A stretch of DNA of 9,143 bases from an uncultured Spirochaetaceae bacterium (lineage in GTDB: Bacteria > Spirochaetota > Spirochaetia > Treponematales > Treponemataceae), in contig CALNCH010000014.1 of assembly GCA_937875245.1 (NCBI GenBank), forward strand, positions 1 to 9,143, given 5' to 3'. The stretch's first letter is position 1. Each line of letters begins with the position of its first letter. The notes below the pieces were generated by a model. The model had not been told where the DNA came from, did not search any database, and was given only the letters and a program-made list of their open reading frames with translations. Below, in pieces: positions 1-6,374 of the stretch. The position numbers and the translations under genes were made by a program.

Positions 1-343
1 AAGAAAAATAAGGCCAAAAGGTAGCAGCAAACGGTGAATGCCCACTAGGGGTAGAAAAACCGTTTTCACTGATAATAAATACTGAAGGATCTTGCTGATA
101 AGGACGTAATACTTGTAATGTATTTTTTAAGATAGTGTTCACCGCAGCGGAGAGAAGGATTAAAAAAGCAATTTTTGCTCCTTTCCTCTTGTCTCCTGCC
201 CAAAAAAGCAGAGTTAAAACGAGAATAAAAAATACTTCTCCAGAAAAAGAGGTTATGAATCTAATGATAGCAGTTAGAAAAGGATTACTTATTAATTGAA
301 TAGTAGTAATTACTTCTATTCCCCATTTATATACCTCTGTCAT
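1..343 (-). CDS. PAP2-family membrane phosphatase, 5' part (runs off the left edge)
   Basis: The first 114 residues of an integral membrane phosphatase of the PAP2 (phosphatidic acid phosphatase type 2) superfamily are visible; the 3' end lies beyond base 1. Two of the three signature motifs can be read: K-x6-R-P (K73 to R80-P81) and P-S-G-H (P99 to H102, in STPSGHSPF). The third motif, with the second catalytic histidine, would lie outside the window. Hydrophobic segments at about residues 36-50 and 57-71 precede the first motif, as is usual. The family removes phosphate from lipid phosphates such as undecaprenyl pyrophosphate or phosphatidate at the outer face of the inner membrane; the substrate here is unknown. 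The ATG at 343-341 is preceded six bases away by AGGAGG, and an ATG five bases upstream reaches a stop after two codons. The gene begins 31 bases after the end of the broken DUF4015 gene and is probably co-transcribed with it. Confidence 0.88.
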   Translation of the reverse strand, partial: MTEVYKWGIEVITTIQLISNPFLTAIIRFITSFSGEVFFILVLTLLFWAGDKRKGAKIAFLILLSAAVNTILKNTLQVLRPYQQDPSVFIISENGFSTPSGHSPFAATFWPYFS

Positions 344-349
344 ATCATG

Positions 350-355
350 CCTCCT
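350..355 (-). promoter_or_regulatory. Strong ribosome binding site of the PAP2 gene
   Basis: On the minus strand the bases read AGGAGG, six bases before the ATG at 343. The match fixes the start of the PAP2 gene and shows that this gene can be translated independently of the broken gene upstream. Confidence 0.7.
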
Positions 356-374
356 TTATTTCACATTACAAATA

Positions 375-752
375 TTACCAAACAGGATTACTTAATGCAG
401 GTTTTCGTAATCCTGGTGCAGTCTCTACGGTAGTCCAAGGATAAGGCGTATCCCAATCAATGTCTGGTCGTATATCGTCGTATCGGCCAGAATTATTCCA
501 GTACATGTAACCATGGTTTGCAGCATCTCTAGTTCCAAAAACTTGACGCTGAACATAATCAACGCCATCCCCATAGTATTTTCTATCGTAACTAACATTT
601 AAATAAAAGGCTTGTACCCAAGGACGAACTAAAACTTGATTTCTTGCTATTACTAGGTTTCTATAAGTACCATAAAAGTATACCCGGTAAGGTCGTTCAA
701 CAGCAGGAGTATAAGCCAAAAAGTCTTGTTCAAAATGGCTGGGAAATAACAT
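375..752 (-). pseudogene. C-terminal fragment of the DUF4015 protein, shifted frame
   Basis: These 125 codons encode the missing C-terminus: MLFPSHFEQDF, then RPYRVYFYGTYRNLVIARN, VRPWVQAFYLNVSYD, and near the end GYMYWNNSGRYDD. This is the conserved last part of DUF4015 barrels in which the domain is closed. The ATG at 752 lies within the truncated gene and has no ribosome binding site before it (the preceding bases read CTTATGTAG), so separate translation is unlikely. The codons look intact to the stop at 377-375, with no further lesions, so the damage seems recent or reversible. Confidence 0.75.
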
Positions 753-2655
753 CTACATAAGGAGCCATGGTTTCTACGTCCTGACCTGTTCTAGCTCCGC
801 TTCGATACCATCCATTTGCACCATAAATATCAACTGCAATAGGTGCCTCAATGTTTTCTCGAGCATGGGAAAGGAAAGAAATTAATGCGCCTTCCATATC
901 CATACCTGCATCTTTCCAACGATATTGTGCATTACTCAAATTTTTTCCATCGGTAGGAAAACGAATATAATCAAACTGTATTTCATCAAATCCAAGAGAA
1001 ATAAGTTCTTTTGCAATAGCAACATTATACTCCCATACTTCTTGGGAATAAGGATCTACCCAGTATTCATCATAATAATCAGTAACTGTTTTTGAAGTTG
1101 GAACTTTTTCTGTAAACTCCCATCCAAAAGCCTTTGCTATCGCTCTCTGATCTGTATTTTGTTTATCAATTTCATCTAGTTGTTCTTTGGAAAGTTCATT
1201 CCCCTTTTCATCAACAAATACATCCCGATAAGAACGAATGCCTAACCAGGGTTTATTTAATTTTGAGTCCCAAAGAGCATACTTTCCATTTTCGACCTGA
1301 GATAAATGTTTATCTTTGAAAACTACAATTCGTGCAATCAAATATACATTGTCTTCTTTGAAAGTTTTAACAAAGGAATCTAAGTCAATGGCATAGCTGC
1401 TTACATAACCTTTTGCTTTTACCAGTGAATCATTTGTTTTATATCGTAATAAGCCGTAATCGTCTTTCATGTCGATTACCAAACTGTCTAATTTATTTGT
1501 AGCAATAATATTTTTAAACTTATCAATACCGGCTTGTGTGGTAACTTGATTTGCAGGAACATAAATACTTTTGTGATTTTCAATAGCATCTGCATAATCA
1601 GATTGGATATCATGAGCTCGTGTTAACCATAGTTCATTTAAAGAAAGGCTCTTTTTTAAGCCTGTAAGCCAAGTAGGAAAAGATGCACAAGTTGGAGTTA
1701 CAGATATTTGTTTTAAAATAGATATAATTTTGTCTTGAAAGGCAGGAGGGGCTATTTGTTTTGTTTCTATATCATATTGATGAATTCCATCAGGGGAAAG
1801 GAAGCCAAGGTTATTTCCCATGGTTGTAAGACTGTCCCAAGTGTCTAAAATTTCTGAGCCTTTTGCCAAAACTTCTCCCCGTTTTGTGGTCCAATTTAAT
1901 TCATACAAACGAGGAATAAAGGTTTGTGTTAAATAGACCTTGGTTATACCATTTTTTGCAGTAACTAAAATATCTGCAATTTCATCTGGAGAAGCCATTG
2001 ATTCCATAATTTCAAAGCCACCAGTTACATCTATCCAAGTTGGTTTGGAAATATCTGGTTGAATGTAAGAAAGACCATAAATGGAATGAGAGGTAAAAAC
2101 CGTAAGAGTTGAAGAGGTATTATCTGAGTTTGGCATGTTGCCAACTGCCACTGCCTTTGCTCCATTAGTTTTGGCACTAAAGCCCAGATTCTCCCAAGTC
2201 TTTCCTTCATCTCGAGTAATGTATACGGCATCTTTTGTAAGGGTTACCATAATTGATGAGTTTTCAGGATGAATTTCCAAATCTTTTAATGGTTGAACTT
2301 GTTTAACAAGAGTTGTATTTGTACCGTCGTATTTTTTAATAATATTAATAGGTAATCCAGAGTTACGTTCTTCAAAATTCTTCAAATCTGAAGAAAATAA
2401 AAGGCCTTTCACTGTTAAAAAATACCAGCCCTTAGAAGGTACTTCTAATATTTTATCTACCTGACCATTTTCCCACAAAGGAATTATTGAAAGATCTGAA
2501 ACAGCATAAAGTCCATCTTTGGTACCTATAAGTGTTTCATTATAAGGAACAGGTTTTGCCACAGAAGACTGTGGAAAAATACAATTGAACTGGATTAAAA
2601 AAGCAAAAACACAAAAGCTTTCTAAAAAAATATTTTTTATTCTTCTCAACGTCAT
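730..2655 (-). CDS. DUF4015 protein as read: truncated 641-residue product
   Basis: This is the part translated if no frameshift occurs. Residues 1 to about 33 form an export signal with a hydrophobic stretch (about 9-28) and a possible signal peptidase site after S-V-A (31-33). Residues about 40-340 look like a beta-rich propeller, with one clear Asp-box (BNR) motif, TRDEGKTW, at 147-154. Residues about 362 to the end are the DUF4015 barrel: SLVIDMKDDYG (391-401), the strand KELISLGFDEIQFDYIRFP (549-567) with acidic residues in the likely active cleft, and AVDIYGANGW (607-616). The last three residues, QPF, are out of frame. The ATG at 2655 has AGGG only two bases before it; a TTG two codons later sits seven bases after AAGGGA and is a credible alternative start. 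A role in binding or trimming envelope or external polysaccharide is inference. Confidence 0.7.
   Translation of the reverse strand: MTLRRIKNIFLESFCVFAFLIQFNCIFPQSSVAKPVPYNETLIGTKDGLYAVSDLSIIPLWENGQVDKILEVPSKGWYFLTVKGLLFSSDLKNFEERNSGLPINIIKKYDGTNTTLVKQVQPLKDLEIHPENSSIMVTLTKDAVYITRDEGKTWENLGFSAKTNGAKAVAVGNMPNSDNTSSTLTVFTSHSIYGLSYIQPDISKPTWIDVTGGFEIMESMASPDEIADILVTAKNGITKVYLTQTFIPRLYELNWTTKRGEVLAKGSEILDTWDSLTTMGNNLGFLSPDGIHQYDIETKQIAPPAFQDKIISILKQISVTPTCASFPTWLTGLKKSLSLNELWLTRAHDIQSDYADAIENHKSIYVPANQVTTQAGIDKFKNIIATNKLDSLVIDMKDDYGLLRYKTNDSLVKAKGYVSSYAIDLDSFVKTFKEDNVYLIARIVVFKDKHLSQVENGKYALWDSKLNKPWLGIRSYRDVFVDEKGNELSKEQLDEIDKQNTDQRAIAKAFGWEFTEKVPTSKTVTDYYDEYWVDPYSQEVWEYNVAIAKELISLGFDEIQFDYIRFPTDGKNLSNAQYRWKDAGMDMEGALISFLSHARENIEAPIAVDIYGANGWYRSGARTGQDVETMAPYVDVISQPF
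741..752 (-). repeat. Remaining copy of a presumed 12-base direct repeat at the frameshift
   Basis: On the minus strand these bases read ATGTTATTTCCC. In the first frame they encode the end of D-V-I-S and in the second frame M-L-F-P, which are neighbouring parts of one conserved family motif. The simplest ancestor has this unit twice, separated by CA (the proline codon CCA is built across the joint). Slipped-strand loss of one unit removes 14 bases and shifts the frame. The second copy is inferred, not seen. Confidence 0.5.
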
Positions 2656-2683
2656 ATCCCTTGTATAGTATCATATTAGACAG

Positions 2684-2713
2684 TTGCTTGAAAGGGGGAG
2701 CATCTGTTATACT
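2684..2713 (+). promoter_or_regulatory. Possible sigma-70 type promoter of the pfkA operon
   Basis: TATACT at 2708-2713 differs from the -10 consensus by one base and is preceded by TG in the extended -10 position (2705-2706). TTGCTT at 2684-2689 is a weak -35 box with an 18-base spacer. Transcription would start near 2720, giving a very short leader that still contains the AGGAG ribosome binding site at 2721-2725. The opposite strand of the same 75-base gap must drive the DUF4015 gene, but its candidate boxes (such as TATGAT) lack a good -35 partner. Confidence 0.4.
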
Positions 2714-2730
2714 GAGGAACAGGAGACAAA

Positions 2731-3816
2731 ATGGGAGAACCTGTTGTTAAAACATTTGGTATTCTCACTTCTGGAGGTGATGCTCCAGGTTTGAATGCTG
2801 CTATACGTGGAGTCGCTCGAACTGCCATTACTCAATATGGCATGAAAGTGATTGGGATAGAAGAAGGTTACCGAGGATTAATACAGGGCAAAGGAAAAGA
2901 ATTAGCACCTGAATCCTTCTCTGGAATATTAACTCGGGGTGGTACTATTTTAGGAACATCCAGAGAAAAACCATTTAAAAATGACGAAATCAATCCTGAT
3001 ACTGGGTTAACCCCTGTTCAACAAATCAAAGAAAATTATAAAAAATGGGGTTTAGATGCTTTAGTGGTGATAGGTGGAAATGGCACCAACACTACAGGAT
3101 ATCTACTTGCCCAAGAAGGTTTAAACATTATAGGTTTACCAAAAACTATCGATAATGATTTAGAGTGTACAGATGTGAGTTTTGGTTTTCACACTGCGGT
3201 AAGTGTAGCCACAGAGGCTATTGACCGGCTTCACTCAACTGCCCACAGTCATAATCGTATTATGATTATTGAAGTTATGGGACATAAAGCGGGTTGGCTG
3301 GGATTATATGCTGGAATTGCAGGGGGAGGAGATGTAGTTCTCATTCCAGAAATTCCCTATCATATTGATTCTATAGCTACACATTTAAAAGAGCGACAAG
3401 CGGAGGGGAAAAACTTTTCCATCGTAGTAGTTGCAGAAGGTGCATTAAGCGAAGAAGAATCCTTTATGGATAAAAAAACTTTTAAACAACAAAGAAAAGA
3501 AATGCCTTATTCAATAGCTTATCGAGTAGCTCGTGAATTAGAAGAAGCTACTGGGCTGGAGTCCCGAGTAACCGTATTGGGTTATTTGCAAAGAGGTGGA
3601 ACACCTACTCCTTATGACAGAGTCTTGGCTACTCAGTTTGGAGTGGCAGCCGCTCATATGTTGTCTCGTGGTGAATTTGGAAAAATGGTGACATTAGTAA
3701 ACGGAAAATTGGAAGGTGTTCCATTAGAGAAAATAGCAGGCAAAACAAAGCGTGTTCCATTGGACCACCCCACTTTGGTTTGCGGTCGAGAAGTAGGTAC
3801 TTGTTTTGGTGATTAA
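2731..3816 (+). CDS. pfkA: 6-phosphofructokinase, probably ATP-dependent, group III type
   Basis: This cytoplasmic glycolytic enzyme phosphorylates fructose 6-phosphate to fructose 1,6-bisphosphate. Its 361 residues show the nucleotide-binding GGDAPGLNAAIRG (15-27), GGNGT (115-119), the catalytic PKTIDND (137-143, with D141 as the base), MGHKAGW (183-189) and the sugar-phosphate loop LQRGGTPTPYDR (286-297). Glycine at 118 is the hallmark of ATP use, since pyrophosphate enzymes have aspartate there. Lysine at 138 is typical of pyrophosphate and group III enzymes, so the mixture points to the group III ATP enzymes. Asparagine at 117 replaces the acidic residue common in this motif, and Tyr285 stands where E. 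coli has His249. The length fits the family. The start is clear: AGGAG five bases before the ATG. The gene overlaps the next by 11 bases and heads the operon. Donor choice should be tested, as residue 117 is unusual. Confidence 0.92.
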   Translation: MGEPVVKTFGILTSGGDAPGLNAAIRGVARTAITQYGMKVIGIEEGYRGLIQGKGKELAPESFSGILTRGGTILGTSREKPFKNDEINPDTGLTPVQQIKENYKKWGLDALVVIGGNGTNTTGYLLAQEGLNIIGLPKTIDNDLECTDVSFGFHTAVSVATEAIDRLHSTAHSHNRIMIIEVMGHKAGWLGLYAGIAGGGDVVLIPEIPYHIDSIATHLKERQAEGKNFSIVVVAEGALSEEESFMDKKTFKQQRKEMPYSIAYRVARELEEATGLESRVTVLGYLQRGGTPTPYDRVLATQFGVAAAHMLSRGEFGKMVTLVNGKLEGVPLEKIAGKTKRVPLDHPTLVCGREVGTCFGD

Positions 3817-4720
3817 ATGTCATGTTTGTCCTCAGTGTGATGGATTTGGTTGTATTTCAGAACTCCCAGGTATGGGTGGTATTAGAGAAAACGAAAACTT
3901 TCAATTAAATTGCCAGGGTTGGGATTTATTGGCTGATTATCTTTCTATTCCCTATTCAGGATTTATTCCCACAGAATTACCTAAAATCCGGCTTGCTCCT
4001 ATTACTGGTGGTGTTGAAAACGTAGGATACCCAGATGAAGAACAGTTTTATTTTGATCTTATTCATGCTGTTCATGAAGCAGGAGCTGGCTTGAGTATAG
4101 GAGACGGATGTCCTGATATAAAAATTCAATCTGGAATCAGAGCCGTACAAGGAGAACAAAGAAAGAATCCTGGTTTACAATCGGCTGTTTTTATTAAGCC
4201 CTATTCCAACGAAAAAATATTACAGCGTATAGAGTGGAGTAGGTCGATAGCCTCTTCTGTAGGGGTTGATATTGACTCTTACAACATTGTAACTATGAGA
4301 AATCTAGTCCAGTTAGAAAAGAAAACGGCAAAGCAATTATTACTGATAAAAGAACAGCTCTCTGTTCCTTTTGCTATTAAGGGTGTTTTTACACCAGAAG
4401 ATGTAGAACTGGTAAAAGAAGTTAAACCTGATATTGTTCTTATTTCCAATCATGGTGGGCGAGTAGATAATCTAAAGGGTAGCACTGCCGCTTTTTTAGC
4501 AGAGTATGGCTCTGTATTGAGGGAAAATTGCAAAGAATTATGGGTAGACGGTGGAATAAGAAAAACTCGAGACTTAGCTGTTGCGGCTCATTTTGGGGTT
4601 AGTCAAGTTCTTATTGGTAGACCTTTTATCACAGCTCTTTGTTCTGGTGGCACTGAAAAAGTTAAACAATTTATAAATGACTTATATACCTTGCAAATTC
4701 CAAGTCCTATGGTAAAATAA
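3806..4720 (+). CDS. FMN-dependent alpha-hydroxy-acid oxidising protein with cysteine-rich N-terminus
   Basis: This is a member of the FMN-dependent 2-hydroxy-acid dehydrogenase/oxidase family (lactate oxidase and glycolate oxidase fold). Barrel motifs seen are IKGV (191-194, FMN lysine), SNHGGR (214-219, with His216 as the expected catalytic base), DGGIRKTRD (248-256) and LIGRPF (269-274, FMN phosphate). Residues 5-16 hold C-x2-C-x2-C-x4-C, the head found in the anaerobe branch of this family, suggesting a metal or Fe-S site or redox cysteines. The start is unusual. An in-frame stop at 3794-3796 leaves only TTG at 3806 (eight bases after a weak TAGG) or GTG at 3809, both inside the end of pfkA. 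The first cysteine thus comes at residue 5, whereas relatives, as I recall them, carry some 15 residues before it. The electron acceptor and substrate are unknown; lactate is a guess. Translation is probably coupled to pfkA. Confidence 0.85.
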   Translation: MVIKCHVCPQCDGFGCISELPGMGGIRENENFQLNCQGWDLLADYLSIPYSGFIPTELPKIRLAPITGGVENVGYPDEEQFYFDLIHAVHEAGAGLSIGDGCPDIKIQSGIRAVQGEQRKNPGLQSAVFIKPYSNEKILQRIEWSRSIASSVGVDIDSYNIVTMRNLVQLEKKTAKQLLLIKEQLSVPFAIKGVFTPEDVELVKEVKPDIVLISNHGGRVDNLKGSTAAFLAEYGSVLRENCKELWVDGGIRKTRDLAVAAHFGVSQVLIGRPFITALCSGGTEKVKQFINDLYTLQIPSPMVK

Positions 4721-4744
4721 TTTCTATATTATTAAACCATAGGA
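4705..4744 (+). promoter_or_regulatory. Hairpin sequestering the glpK ribosome binding site
   Basis: TCCTATGGT (4705-4713) pairs perfectly with ACCATAGGA (4736-4744). After a two-by-two mismatch, AATAAT (4716-4721) pairs with ATTATT (4728-4733), leaving a six-base loop. The right arm contains AGGA (4741-4744), the Shine-Dalgarno sequence of glpK; the left arm lies in the last codons of the preceding gene, whose stop is at 4718-4720. Ribosomes finishing the upstream gene would open the stem and free the site. The pairing is plain in the sequence; the coupling role is inference. Confidence 0.6.
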
Positions 4745-4751
4745 TTATGTG

Positions 4752-6266
4752 ATGAAAAAATACATTTTGGCTCTCGATCAGGGAACCACTTCTTCTCGGG
4801 CAATATTATACAATCACGAAGCTAAGCCTCTTGTATCCAAAAACAATGAATTTCCCCAATATTATCCACGACCAGGTTGGGTAGAACATGATGCAGAAGA
4901 GTTATTTCAATGCCAACTTAAAGTAATGCAAGAAGTTATAGATAAAGCAAAAGAAAGCTTTAATCTATCTTATGAGGAAATTGCAGCCATTGGTATTACA
5001 AATCAGAGAGAAACCGTAGTTTTATGGGATAAAGCAACAGGAAAACCTGTATATCATGCAATAGTTTGGCAGTGTCGTAGAACTGCAGAATTGTGTGAAG
5101 ATTTATGTAAAAAAGGATTAGATGAAGTTATTAGAGAAAAAACAGGCTTATTAGCCGATGCTTATTTTTCTGGTACAAAGATAAAGTGGATTCTTGATAC
5201 TGTTCCTGGATTGCGAGAAAGAGCAAAAAAGGGAGAAATATTAGCGGGCACAATAGATTCTTGGTTAATCTGGAAACTCAGTGGTGGAACTTGCCATGTT
5301 ACTGATGTAACTAATGCCAGCCGCACAATGCTGTACAATATTTATTTATTGGATTGGGATGTAGACTTGCTGGAATTGTTGGATATTCCCCTCTGTATGC
5401 TCCCAGAGGTAAAGGATTCTAGTACCATTTATTGTAATACAGATAAAGGTGTGTGTGGATTTTCTGTACCTATTAGCGCTGCTATTGGGGACCAACAGTC
5501 TGCTTTATTTGGACAAGGTTGTTTTGGTAAAGGGGATGCAAAAAATACCTATGGTACAGGATGCTTTTTATTAATGAATACCGGTTCCATCCCAGTTGTT
5601 TCTCAAAACCGTTTATTAACAACCATTGCCTTAGGATTAAAGGGTGAGGTTACCTATGCTCTAGAAGGGTCTATTTTTATGGGTGGAGCAACTATTAAGT
5701 GGCTTCGGGACGAATTAGGCCTTATTTCTTCTGCTCCTGAGATTGATAGTTTGGCAGAAAGTGTTTCAGACTCAAATGGTGCGGTTCTGGTTCCAGCTTT
5801 TACAGGGCTAGGTTCTCCTTATTGGGATATGTATGCTCGGGGAACTTTAGTAGGCCTTACAAGGGGTGTGAAAAAAGCACATATATGCCGGGCCGCATTG
5901 GACGCAATATGTTTTCAAGTAAAAGATGTAATTAATTGTATGACAGAAGATGCTGGACATTCTTTGACTACTCTCAAAGTAGATGGTGGAGCAAGTGTTA
6001 GCAATATTCTGATGCAAATTCAAAGTGATATGCTAGGAACCCAAGTAGTAAGACCAAAAAACGTAGAAACAACAGCCTTGGGAGCAGCTTTTCTTGCGGG
6101 GCTGGCAGTGGGTTTTTGGAAAGACAAAGAAGAACTTTTGTCTTGTTGGGAAACAGATAAAACTTTTTCTCCTGTAAAGGATGAGCGTTACAGAGATGAA
6201 AGCTATCATCAATGGAAAAGGGCTGTAGAACGTTCTAGAAAGTGGATTGAAGTAGAAGATTTGTGA
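4752..6266 (+). CDS. glpK: Glycerol kinase
   Basis: Glycerol kinase phosphorylates glycerol with ATP to sn-glycerol 3-phosphate in the cytoplasm. Its 504 residues match the usual length of about 500 and the FGGY family. Seen are the phosphate loop LDQGTTSSRA (8-17), the glycerol-binding NQRET (84-88), W106 and Y138, the catalytic IGDQQ (245-249, D247), FMGGATIKWLRDE (309-321) and the adenine-site KVDGGASVSN (409-418). The regulatory region just before the catalytic aspartate reads DKGVCGFSVPIS (231-242). It lacks the arginine loop that binds fructose 1,6-bisphosphate in E. coli and the histidine phosphorylated by HPr in Gram-positive enzymes. The C-terminal site for EIIA-Glc is not conserved either. 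ATG at 4752 is chosen because AGGA is seven bases upstream; GTG at 4749 in the same frame would add one residue. The gene lies 31 bases after the FMN gene, behind the hairpin at 4705-4744, and no transporter adjoins it. Confidence 0.97.
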   Translation: MKKYILALDQGTTSSRAILYNHEAKPLVSKNNEFPQYYPRPGWVEHDAEELFQCQLKVMQEVIDKAKESFNLSYEEIAAIGITNQRETVVLWDKATGKPVYHAIVWQCRRTAELCEDLCKKGLDEVIREKTGLLADAYFSGTKIKWILDTVPGLRERAKKGEILAGTIDSWLIWKLSGGTCHVTDVTNASRTMLYNIYLLDWDVDLLELLDIPLCMLPEVKDSSTIYCNTDKGVCGFSVPISAAIGDQQSALFGQGCFGKGDAKNTYGTGCFLLMNTGSIPVVSQNRLLTTIALGLKGEVTYALEGSIFMGGATIKWLRDELGLISSAPEIDSLAESVSDSNGAVLVPAFTGLGSPYWDMYARGTLVGLTRGVKKAHICRAALDAICFQVKDVINCMTEDAGHSLTTLKVDGGASVSNILMQIQSDMLGTQVVRPKNVETTALGAAFLAGLAVGFWKDKEELLSCWETDKTFSPVKDERYRDESYHQWKRAVERSRKWIEVEDL

Positions 6267-6267
6267 T

Positions 6268-6289
6268 CTGAGTAAAAAGTATTATTCAG
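6268..6289. terminator. Weak hairpin just after glpK
   Basis: CTGAGTAA (6268-6275) pairs with TTATTCAG (6282-6289), including one G-U pair, around a six-base loop. It starts two bases after the glpK stop codon. There is no T-run after it on the plus strand (bases TTAAAAAGGGG follow), so it is not a classical intrinsic terminator. Confidence 0.22.
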
Positions 6290-6305
6290 TTAAAAAGGGG
6301 TTATC

Positions 6306-6361
6306 TGAAGTGCACCCCTAAAATTGGACAAATAAAATTCAATTTTAGGAAGAGCACTTCA
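6306..6361. mobile_element. 56-base near-palindrome, possible IS150-type remnant or miniature element
   Basis: TGAAGTGC (6306-6313) pairs with GCACTTCA (6354-6361), and CCTAAAATTG (6317-6326) pairs with CAATTTTAGG (6340-6349), with a small internal loop and a 13-base centre. The ends are TG and CA as in IS3-family elements. The left half contains TGCACCC and, six bases later, TTGGAC, which as I remember it is the spacing at the end of IS150. No transposase and no matching target duplication are present (ATC left, AGT right), so it may be a solo end, a fused pair of ends or a miniature element. As a strong hairpin between convergent glpK and pheS it could also stop transcripts, although no T-run follows on either strand. 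Confidence 0.5.
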
Positions 6362-6374
6362 AGTCTCTTAAAAA

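Larger units (their letters stand above)
375..2655 (-). pseudogene. DUF4015 (putative glycosyl hydrolase) exported protein, frameshifted
   Basis: Two overlapping reading frames (2655-730 and 752-375) together encode one exported protein of the DUF4015 (PF13200) kind, a TIM-barrel-like putative glycosyl hydrolase domain of unknown substrate. The first frame ends VDVIS-QPF-stop and the second opens MLFPSHFEQDF. From memory, family members carry a continuous stretch of the form V-D-x-I-S-P-M-x-Y/F-P-S-H, so each frame holds one half of the same motif. Both halves are encoded by the same 12 bases, 752-741. Restoring one lost repeat copy plus two bases (14 in all) would give a continuous protein of about 764 residues. 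A single-base insertion or deletion would not rebuild the motif. The gene is divergent from pfkA and upstream of the PAP2 gene. It may be a true mutation, a phase-variable state, or a collapsed repeat in the assembly. Confidence 0.8.

Noticed and set aside
730..752. Programmed ribosomal frameshifting as the explanation for the broken DUF4015 gene
   Set aside because: Shifting one base at any point across the overlap would drop part of the conserved S-P-M-x-F-P-S-H motif, and no classical slippery heptamer with a downstream structure is apparent.
2718..2745. Hairpin AACAGG/CCTGTT around the pfkA start codon
   Set aside because: Only six pairs close a 16-base loop, which is too weak to claim control of the ribosome binding site without folding and comparative evidence.
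3629..3823. Minus-strand open frame across the pfkA/FMN junction
   Set aside because: It is antisense to conserved PFK residues and has no recognisable protein features.
6303..6365. Target-site duplication flanking the 56-base palindrome
   Set aside because: The bases on the left (ATC) and right (AGT) do not match at three or four positions, so insertion by transposition is not shown.
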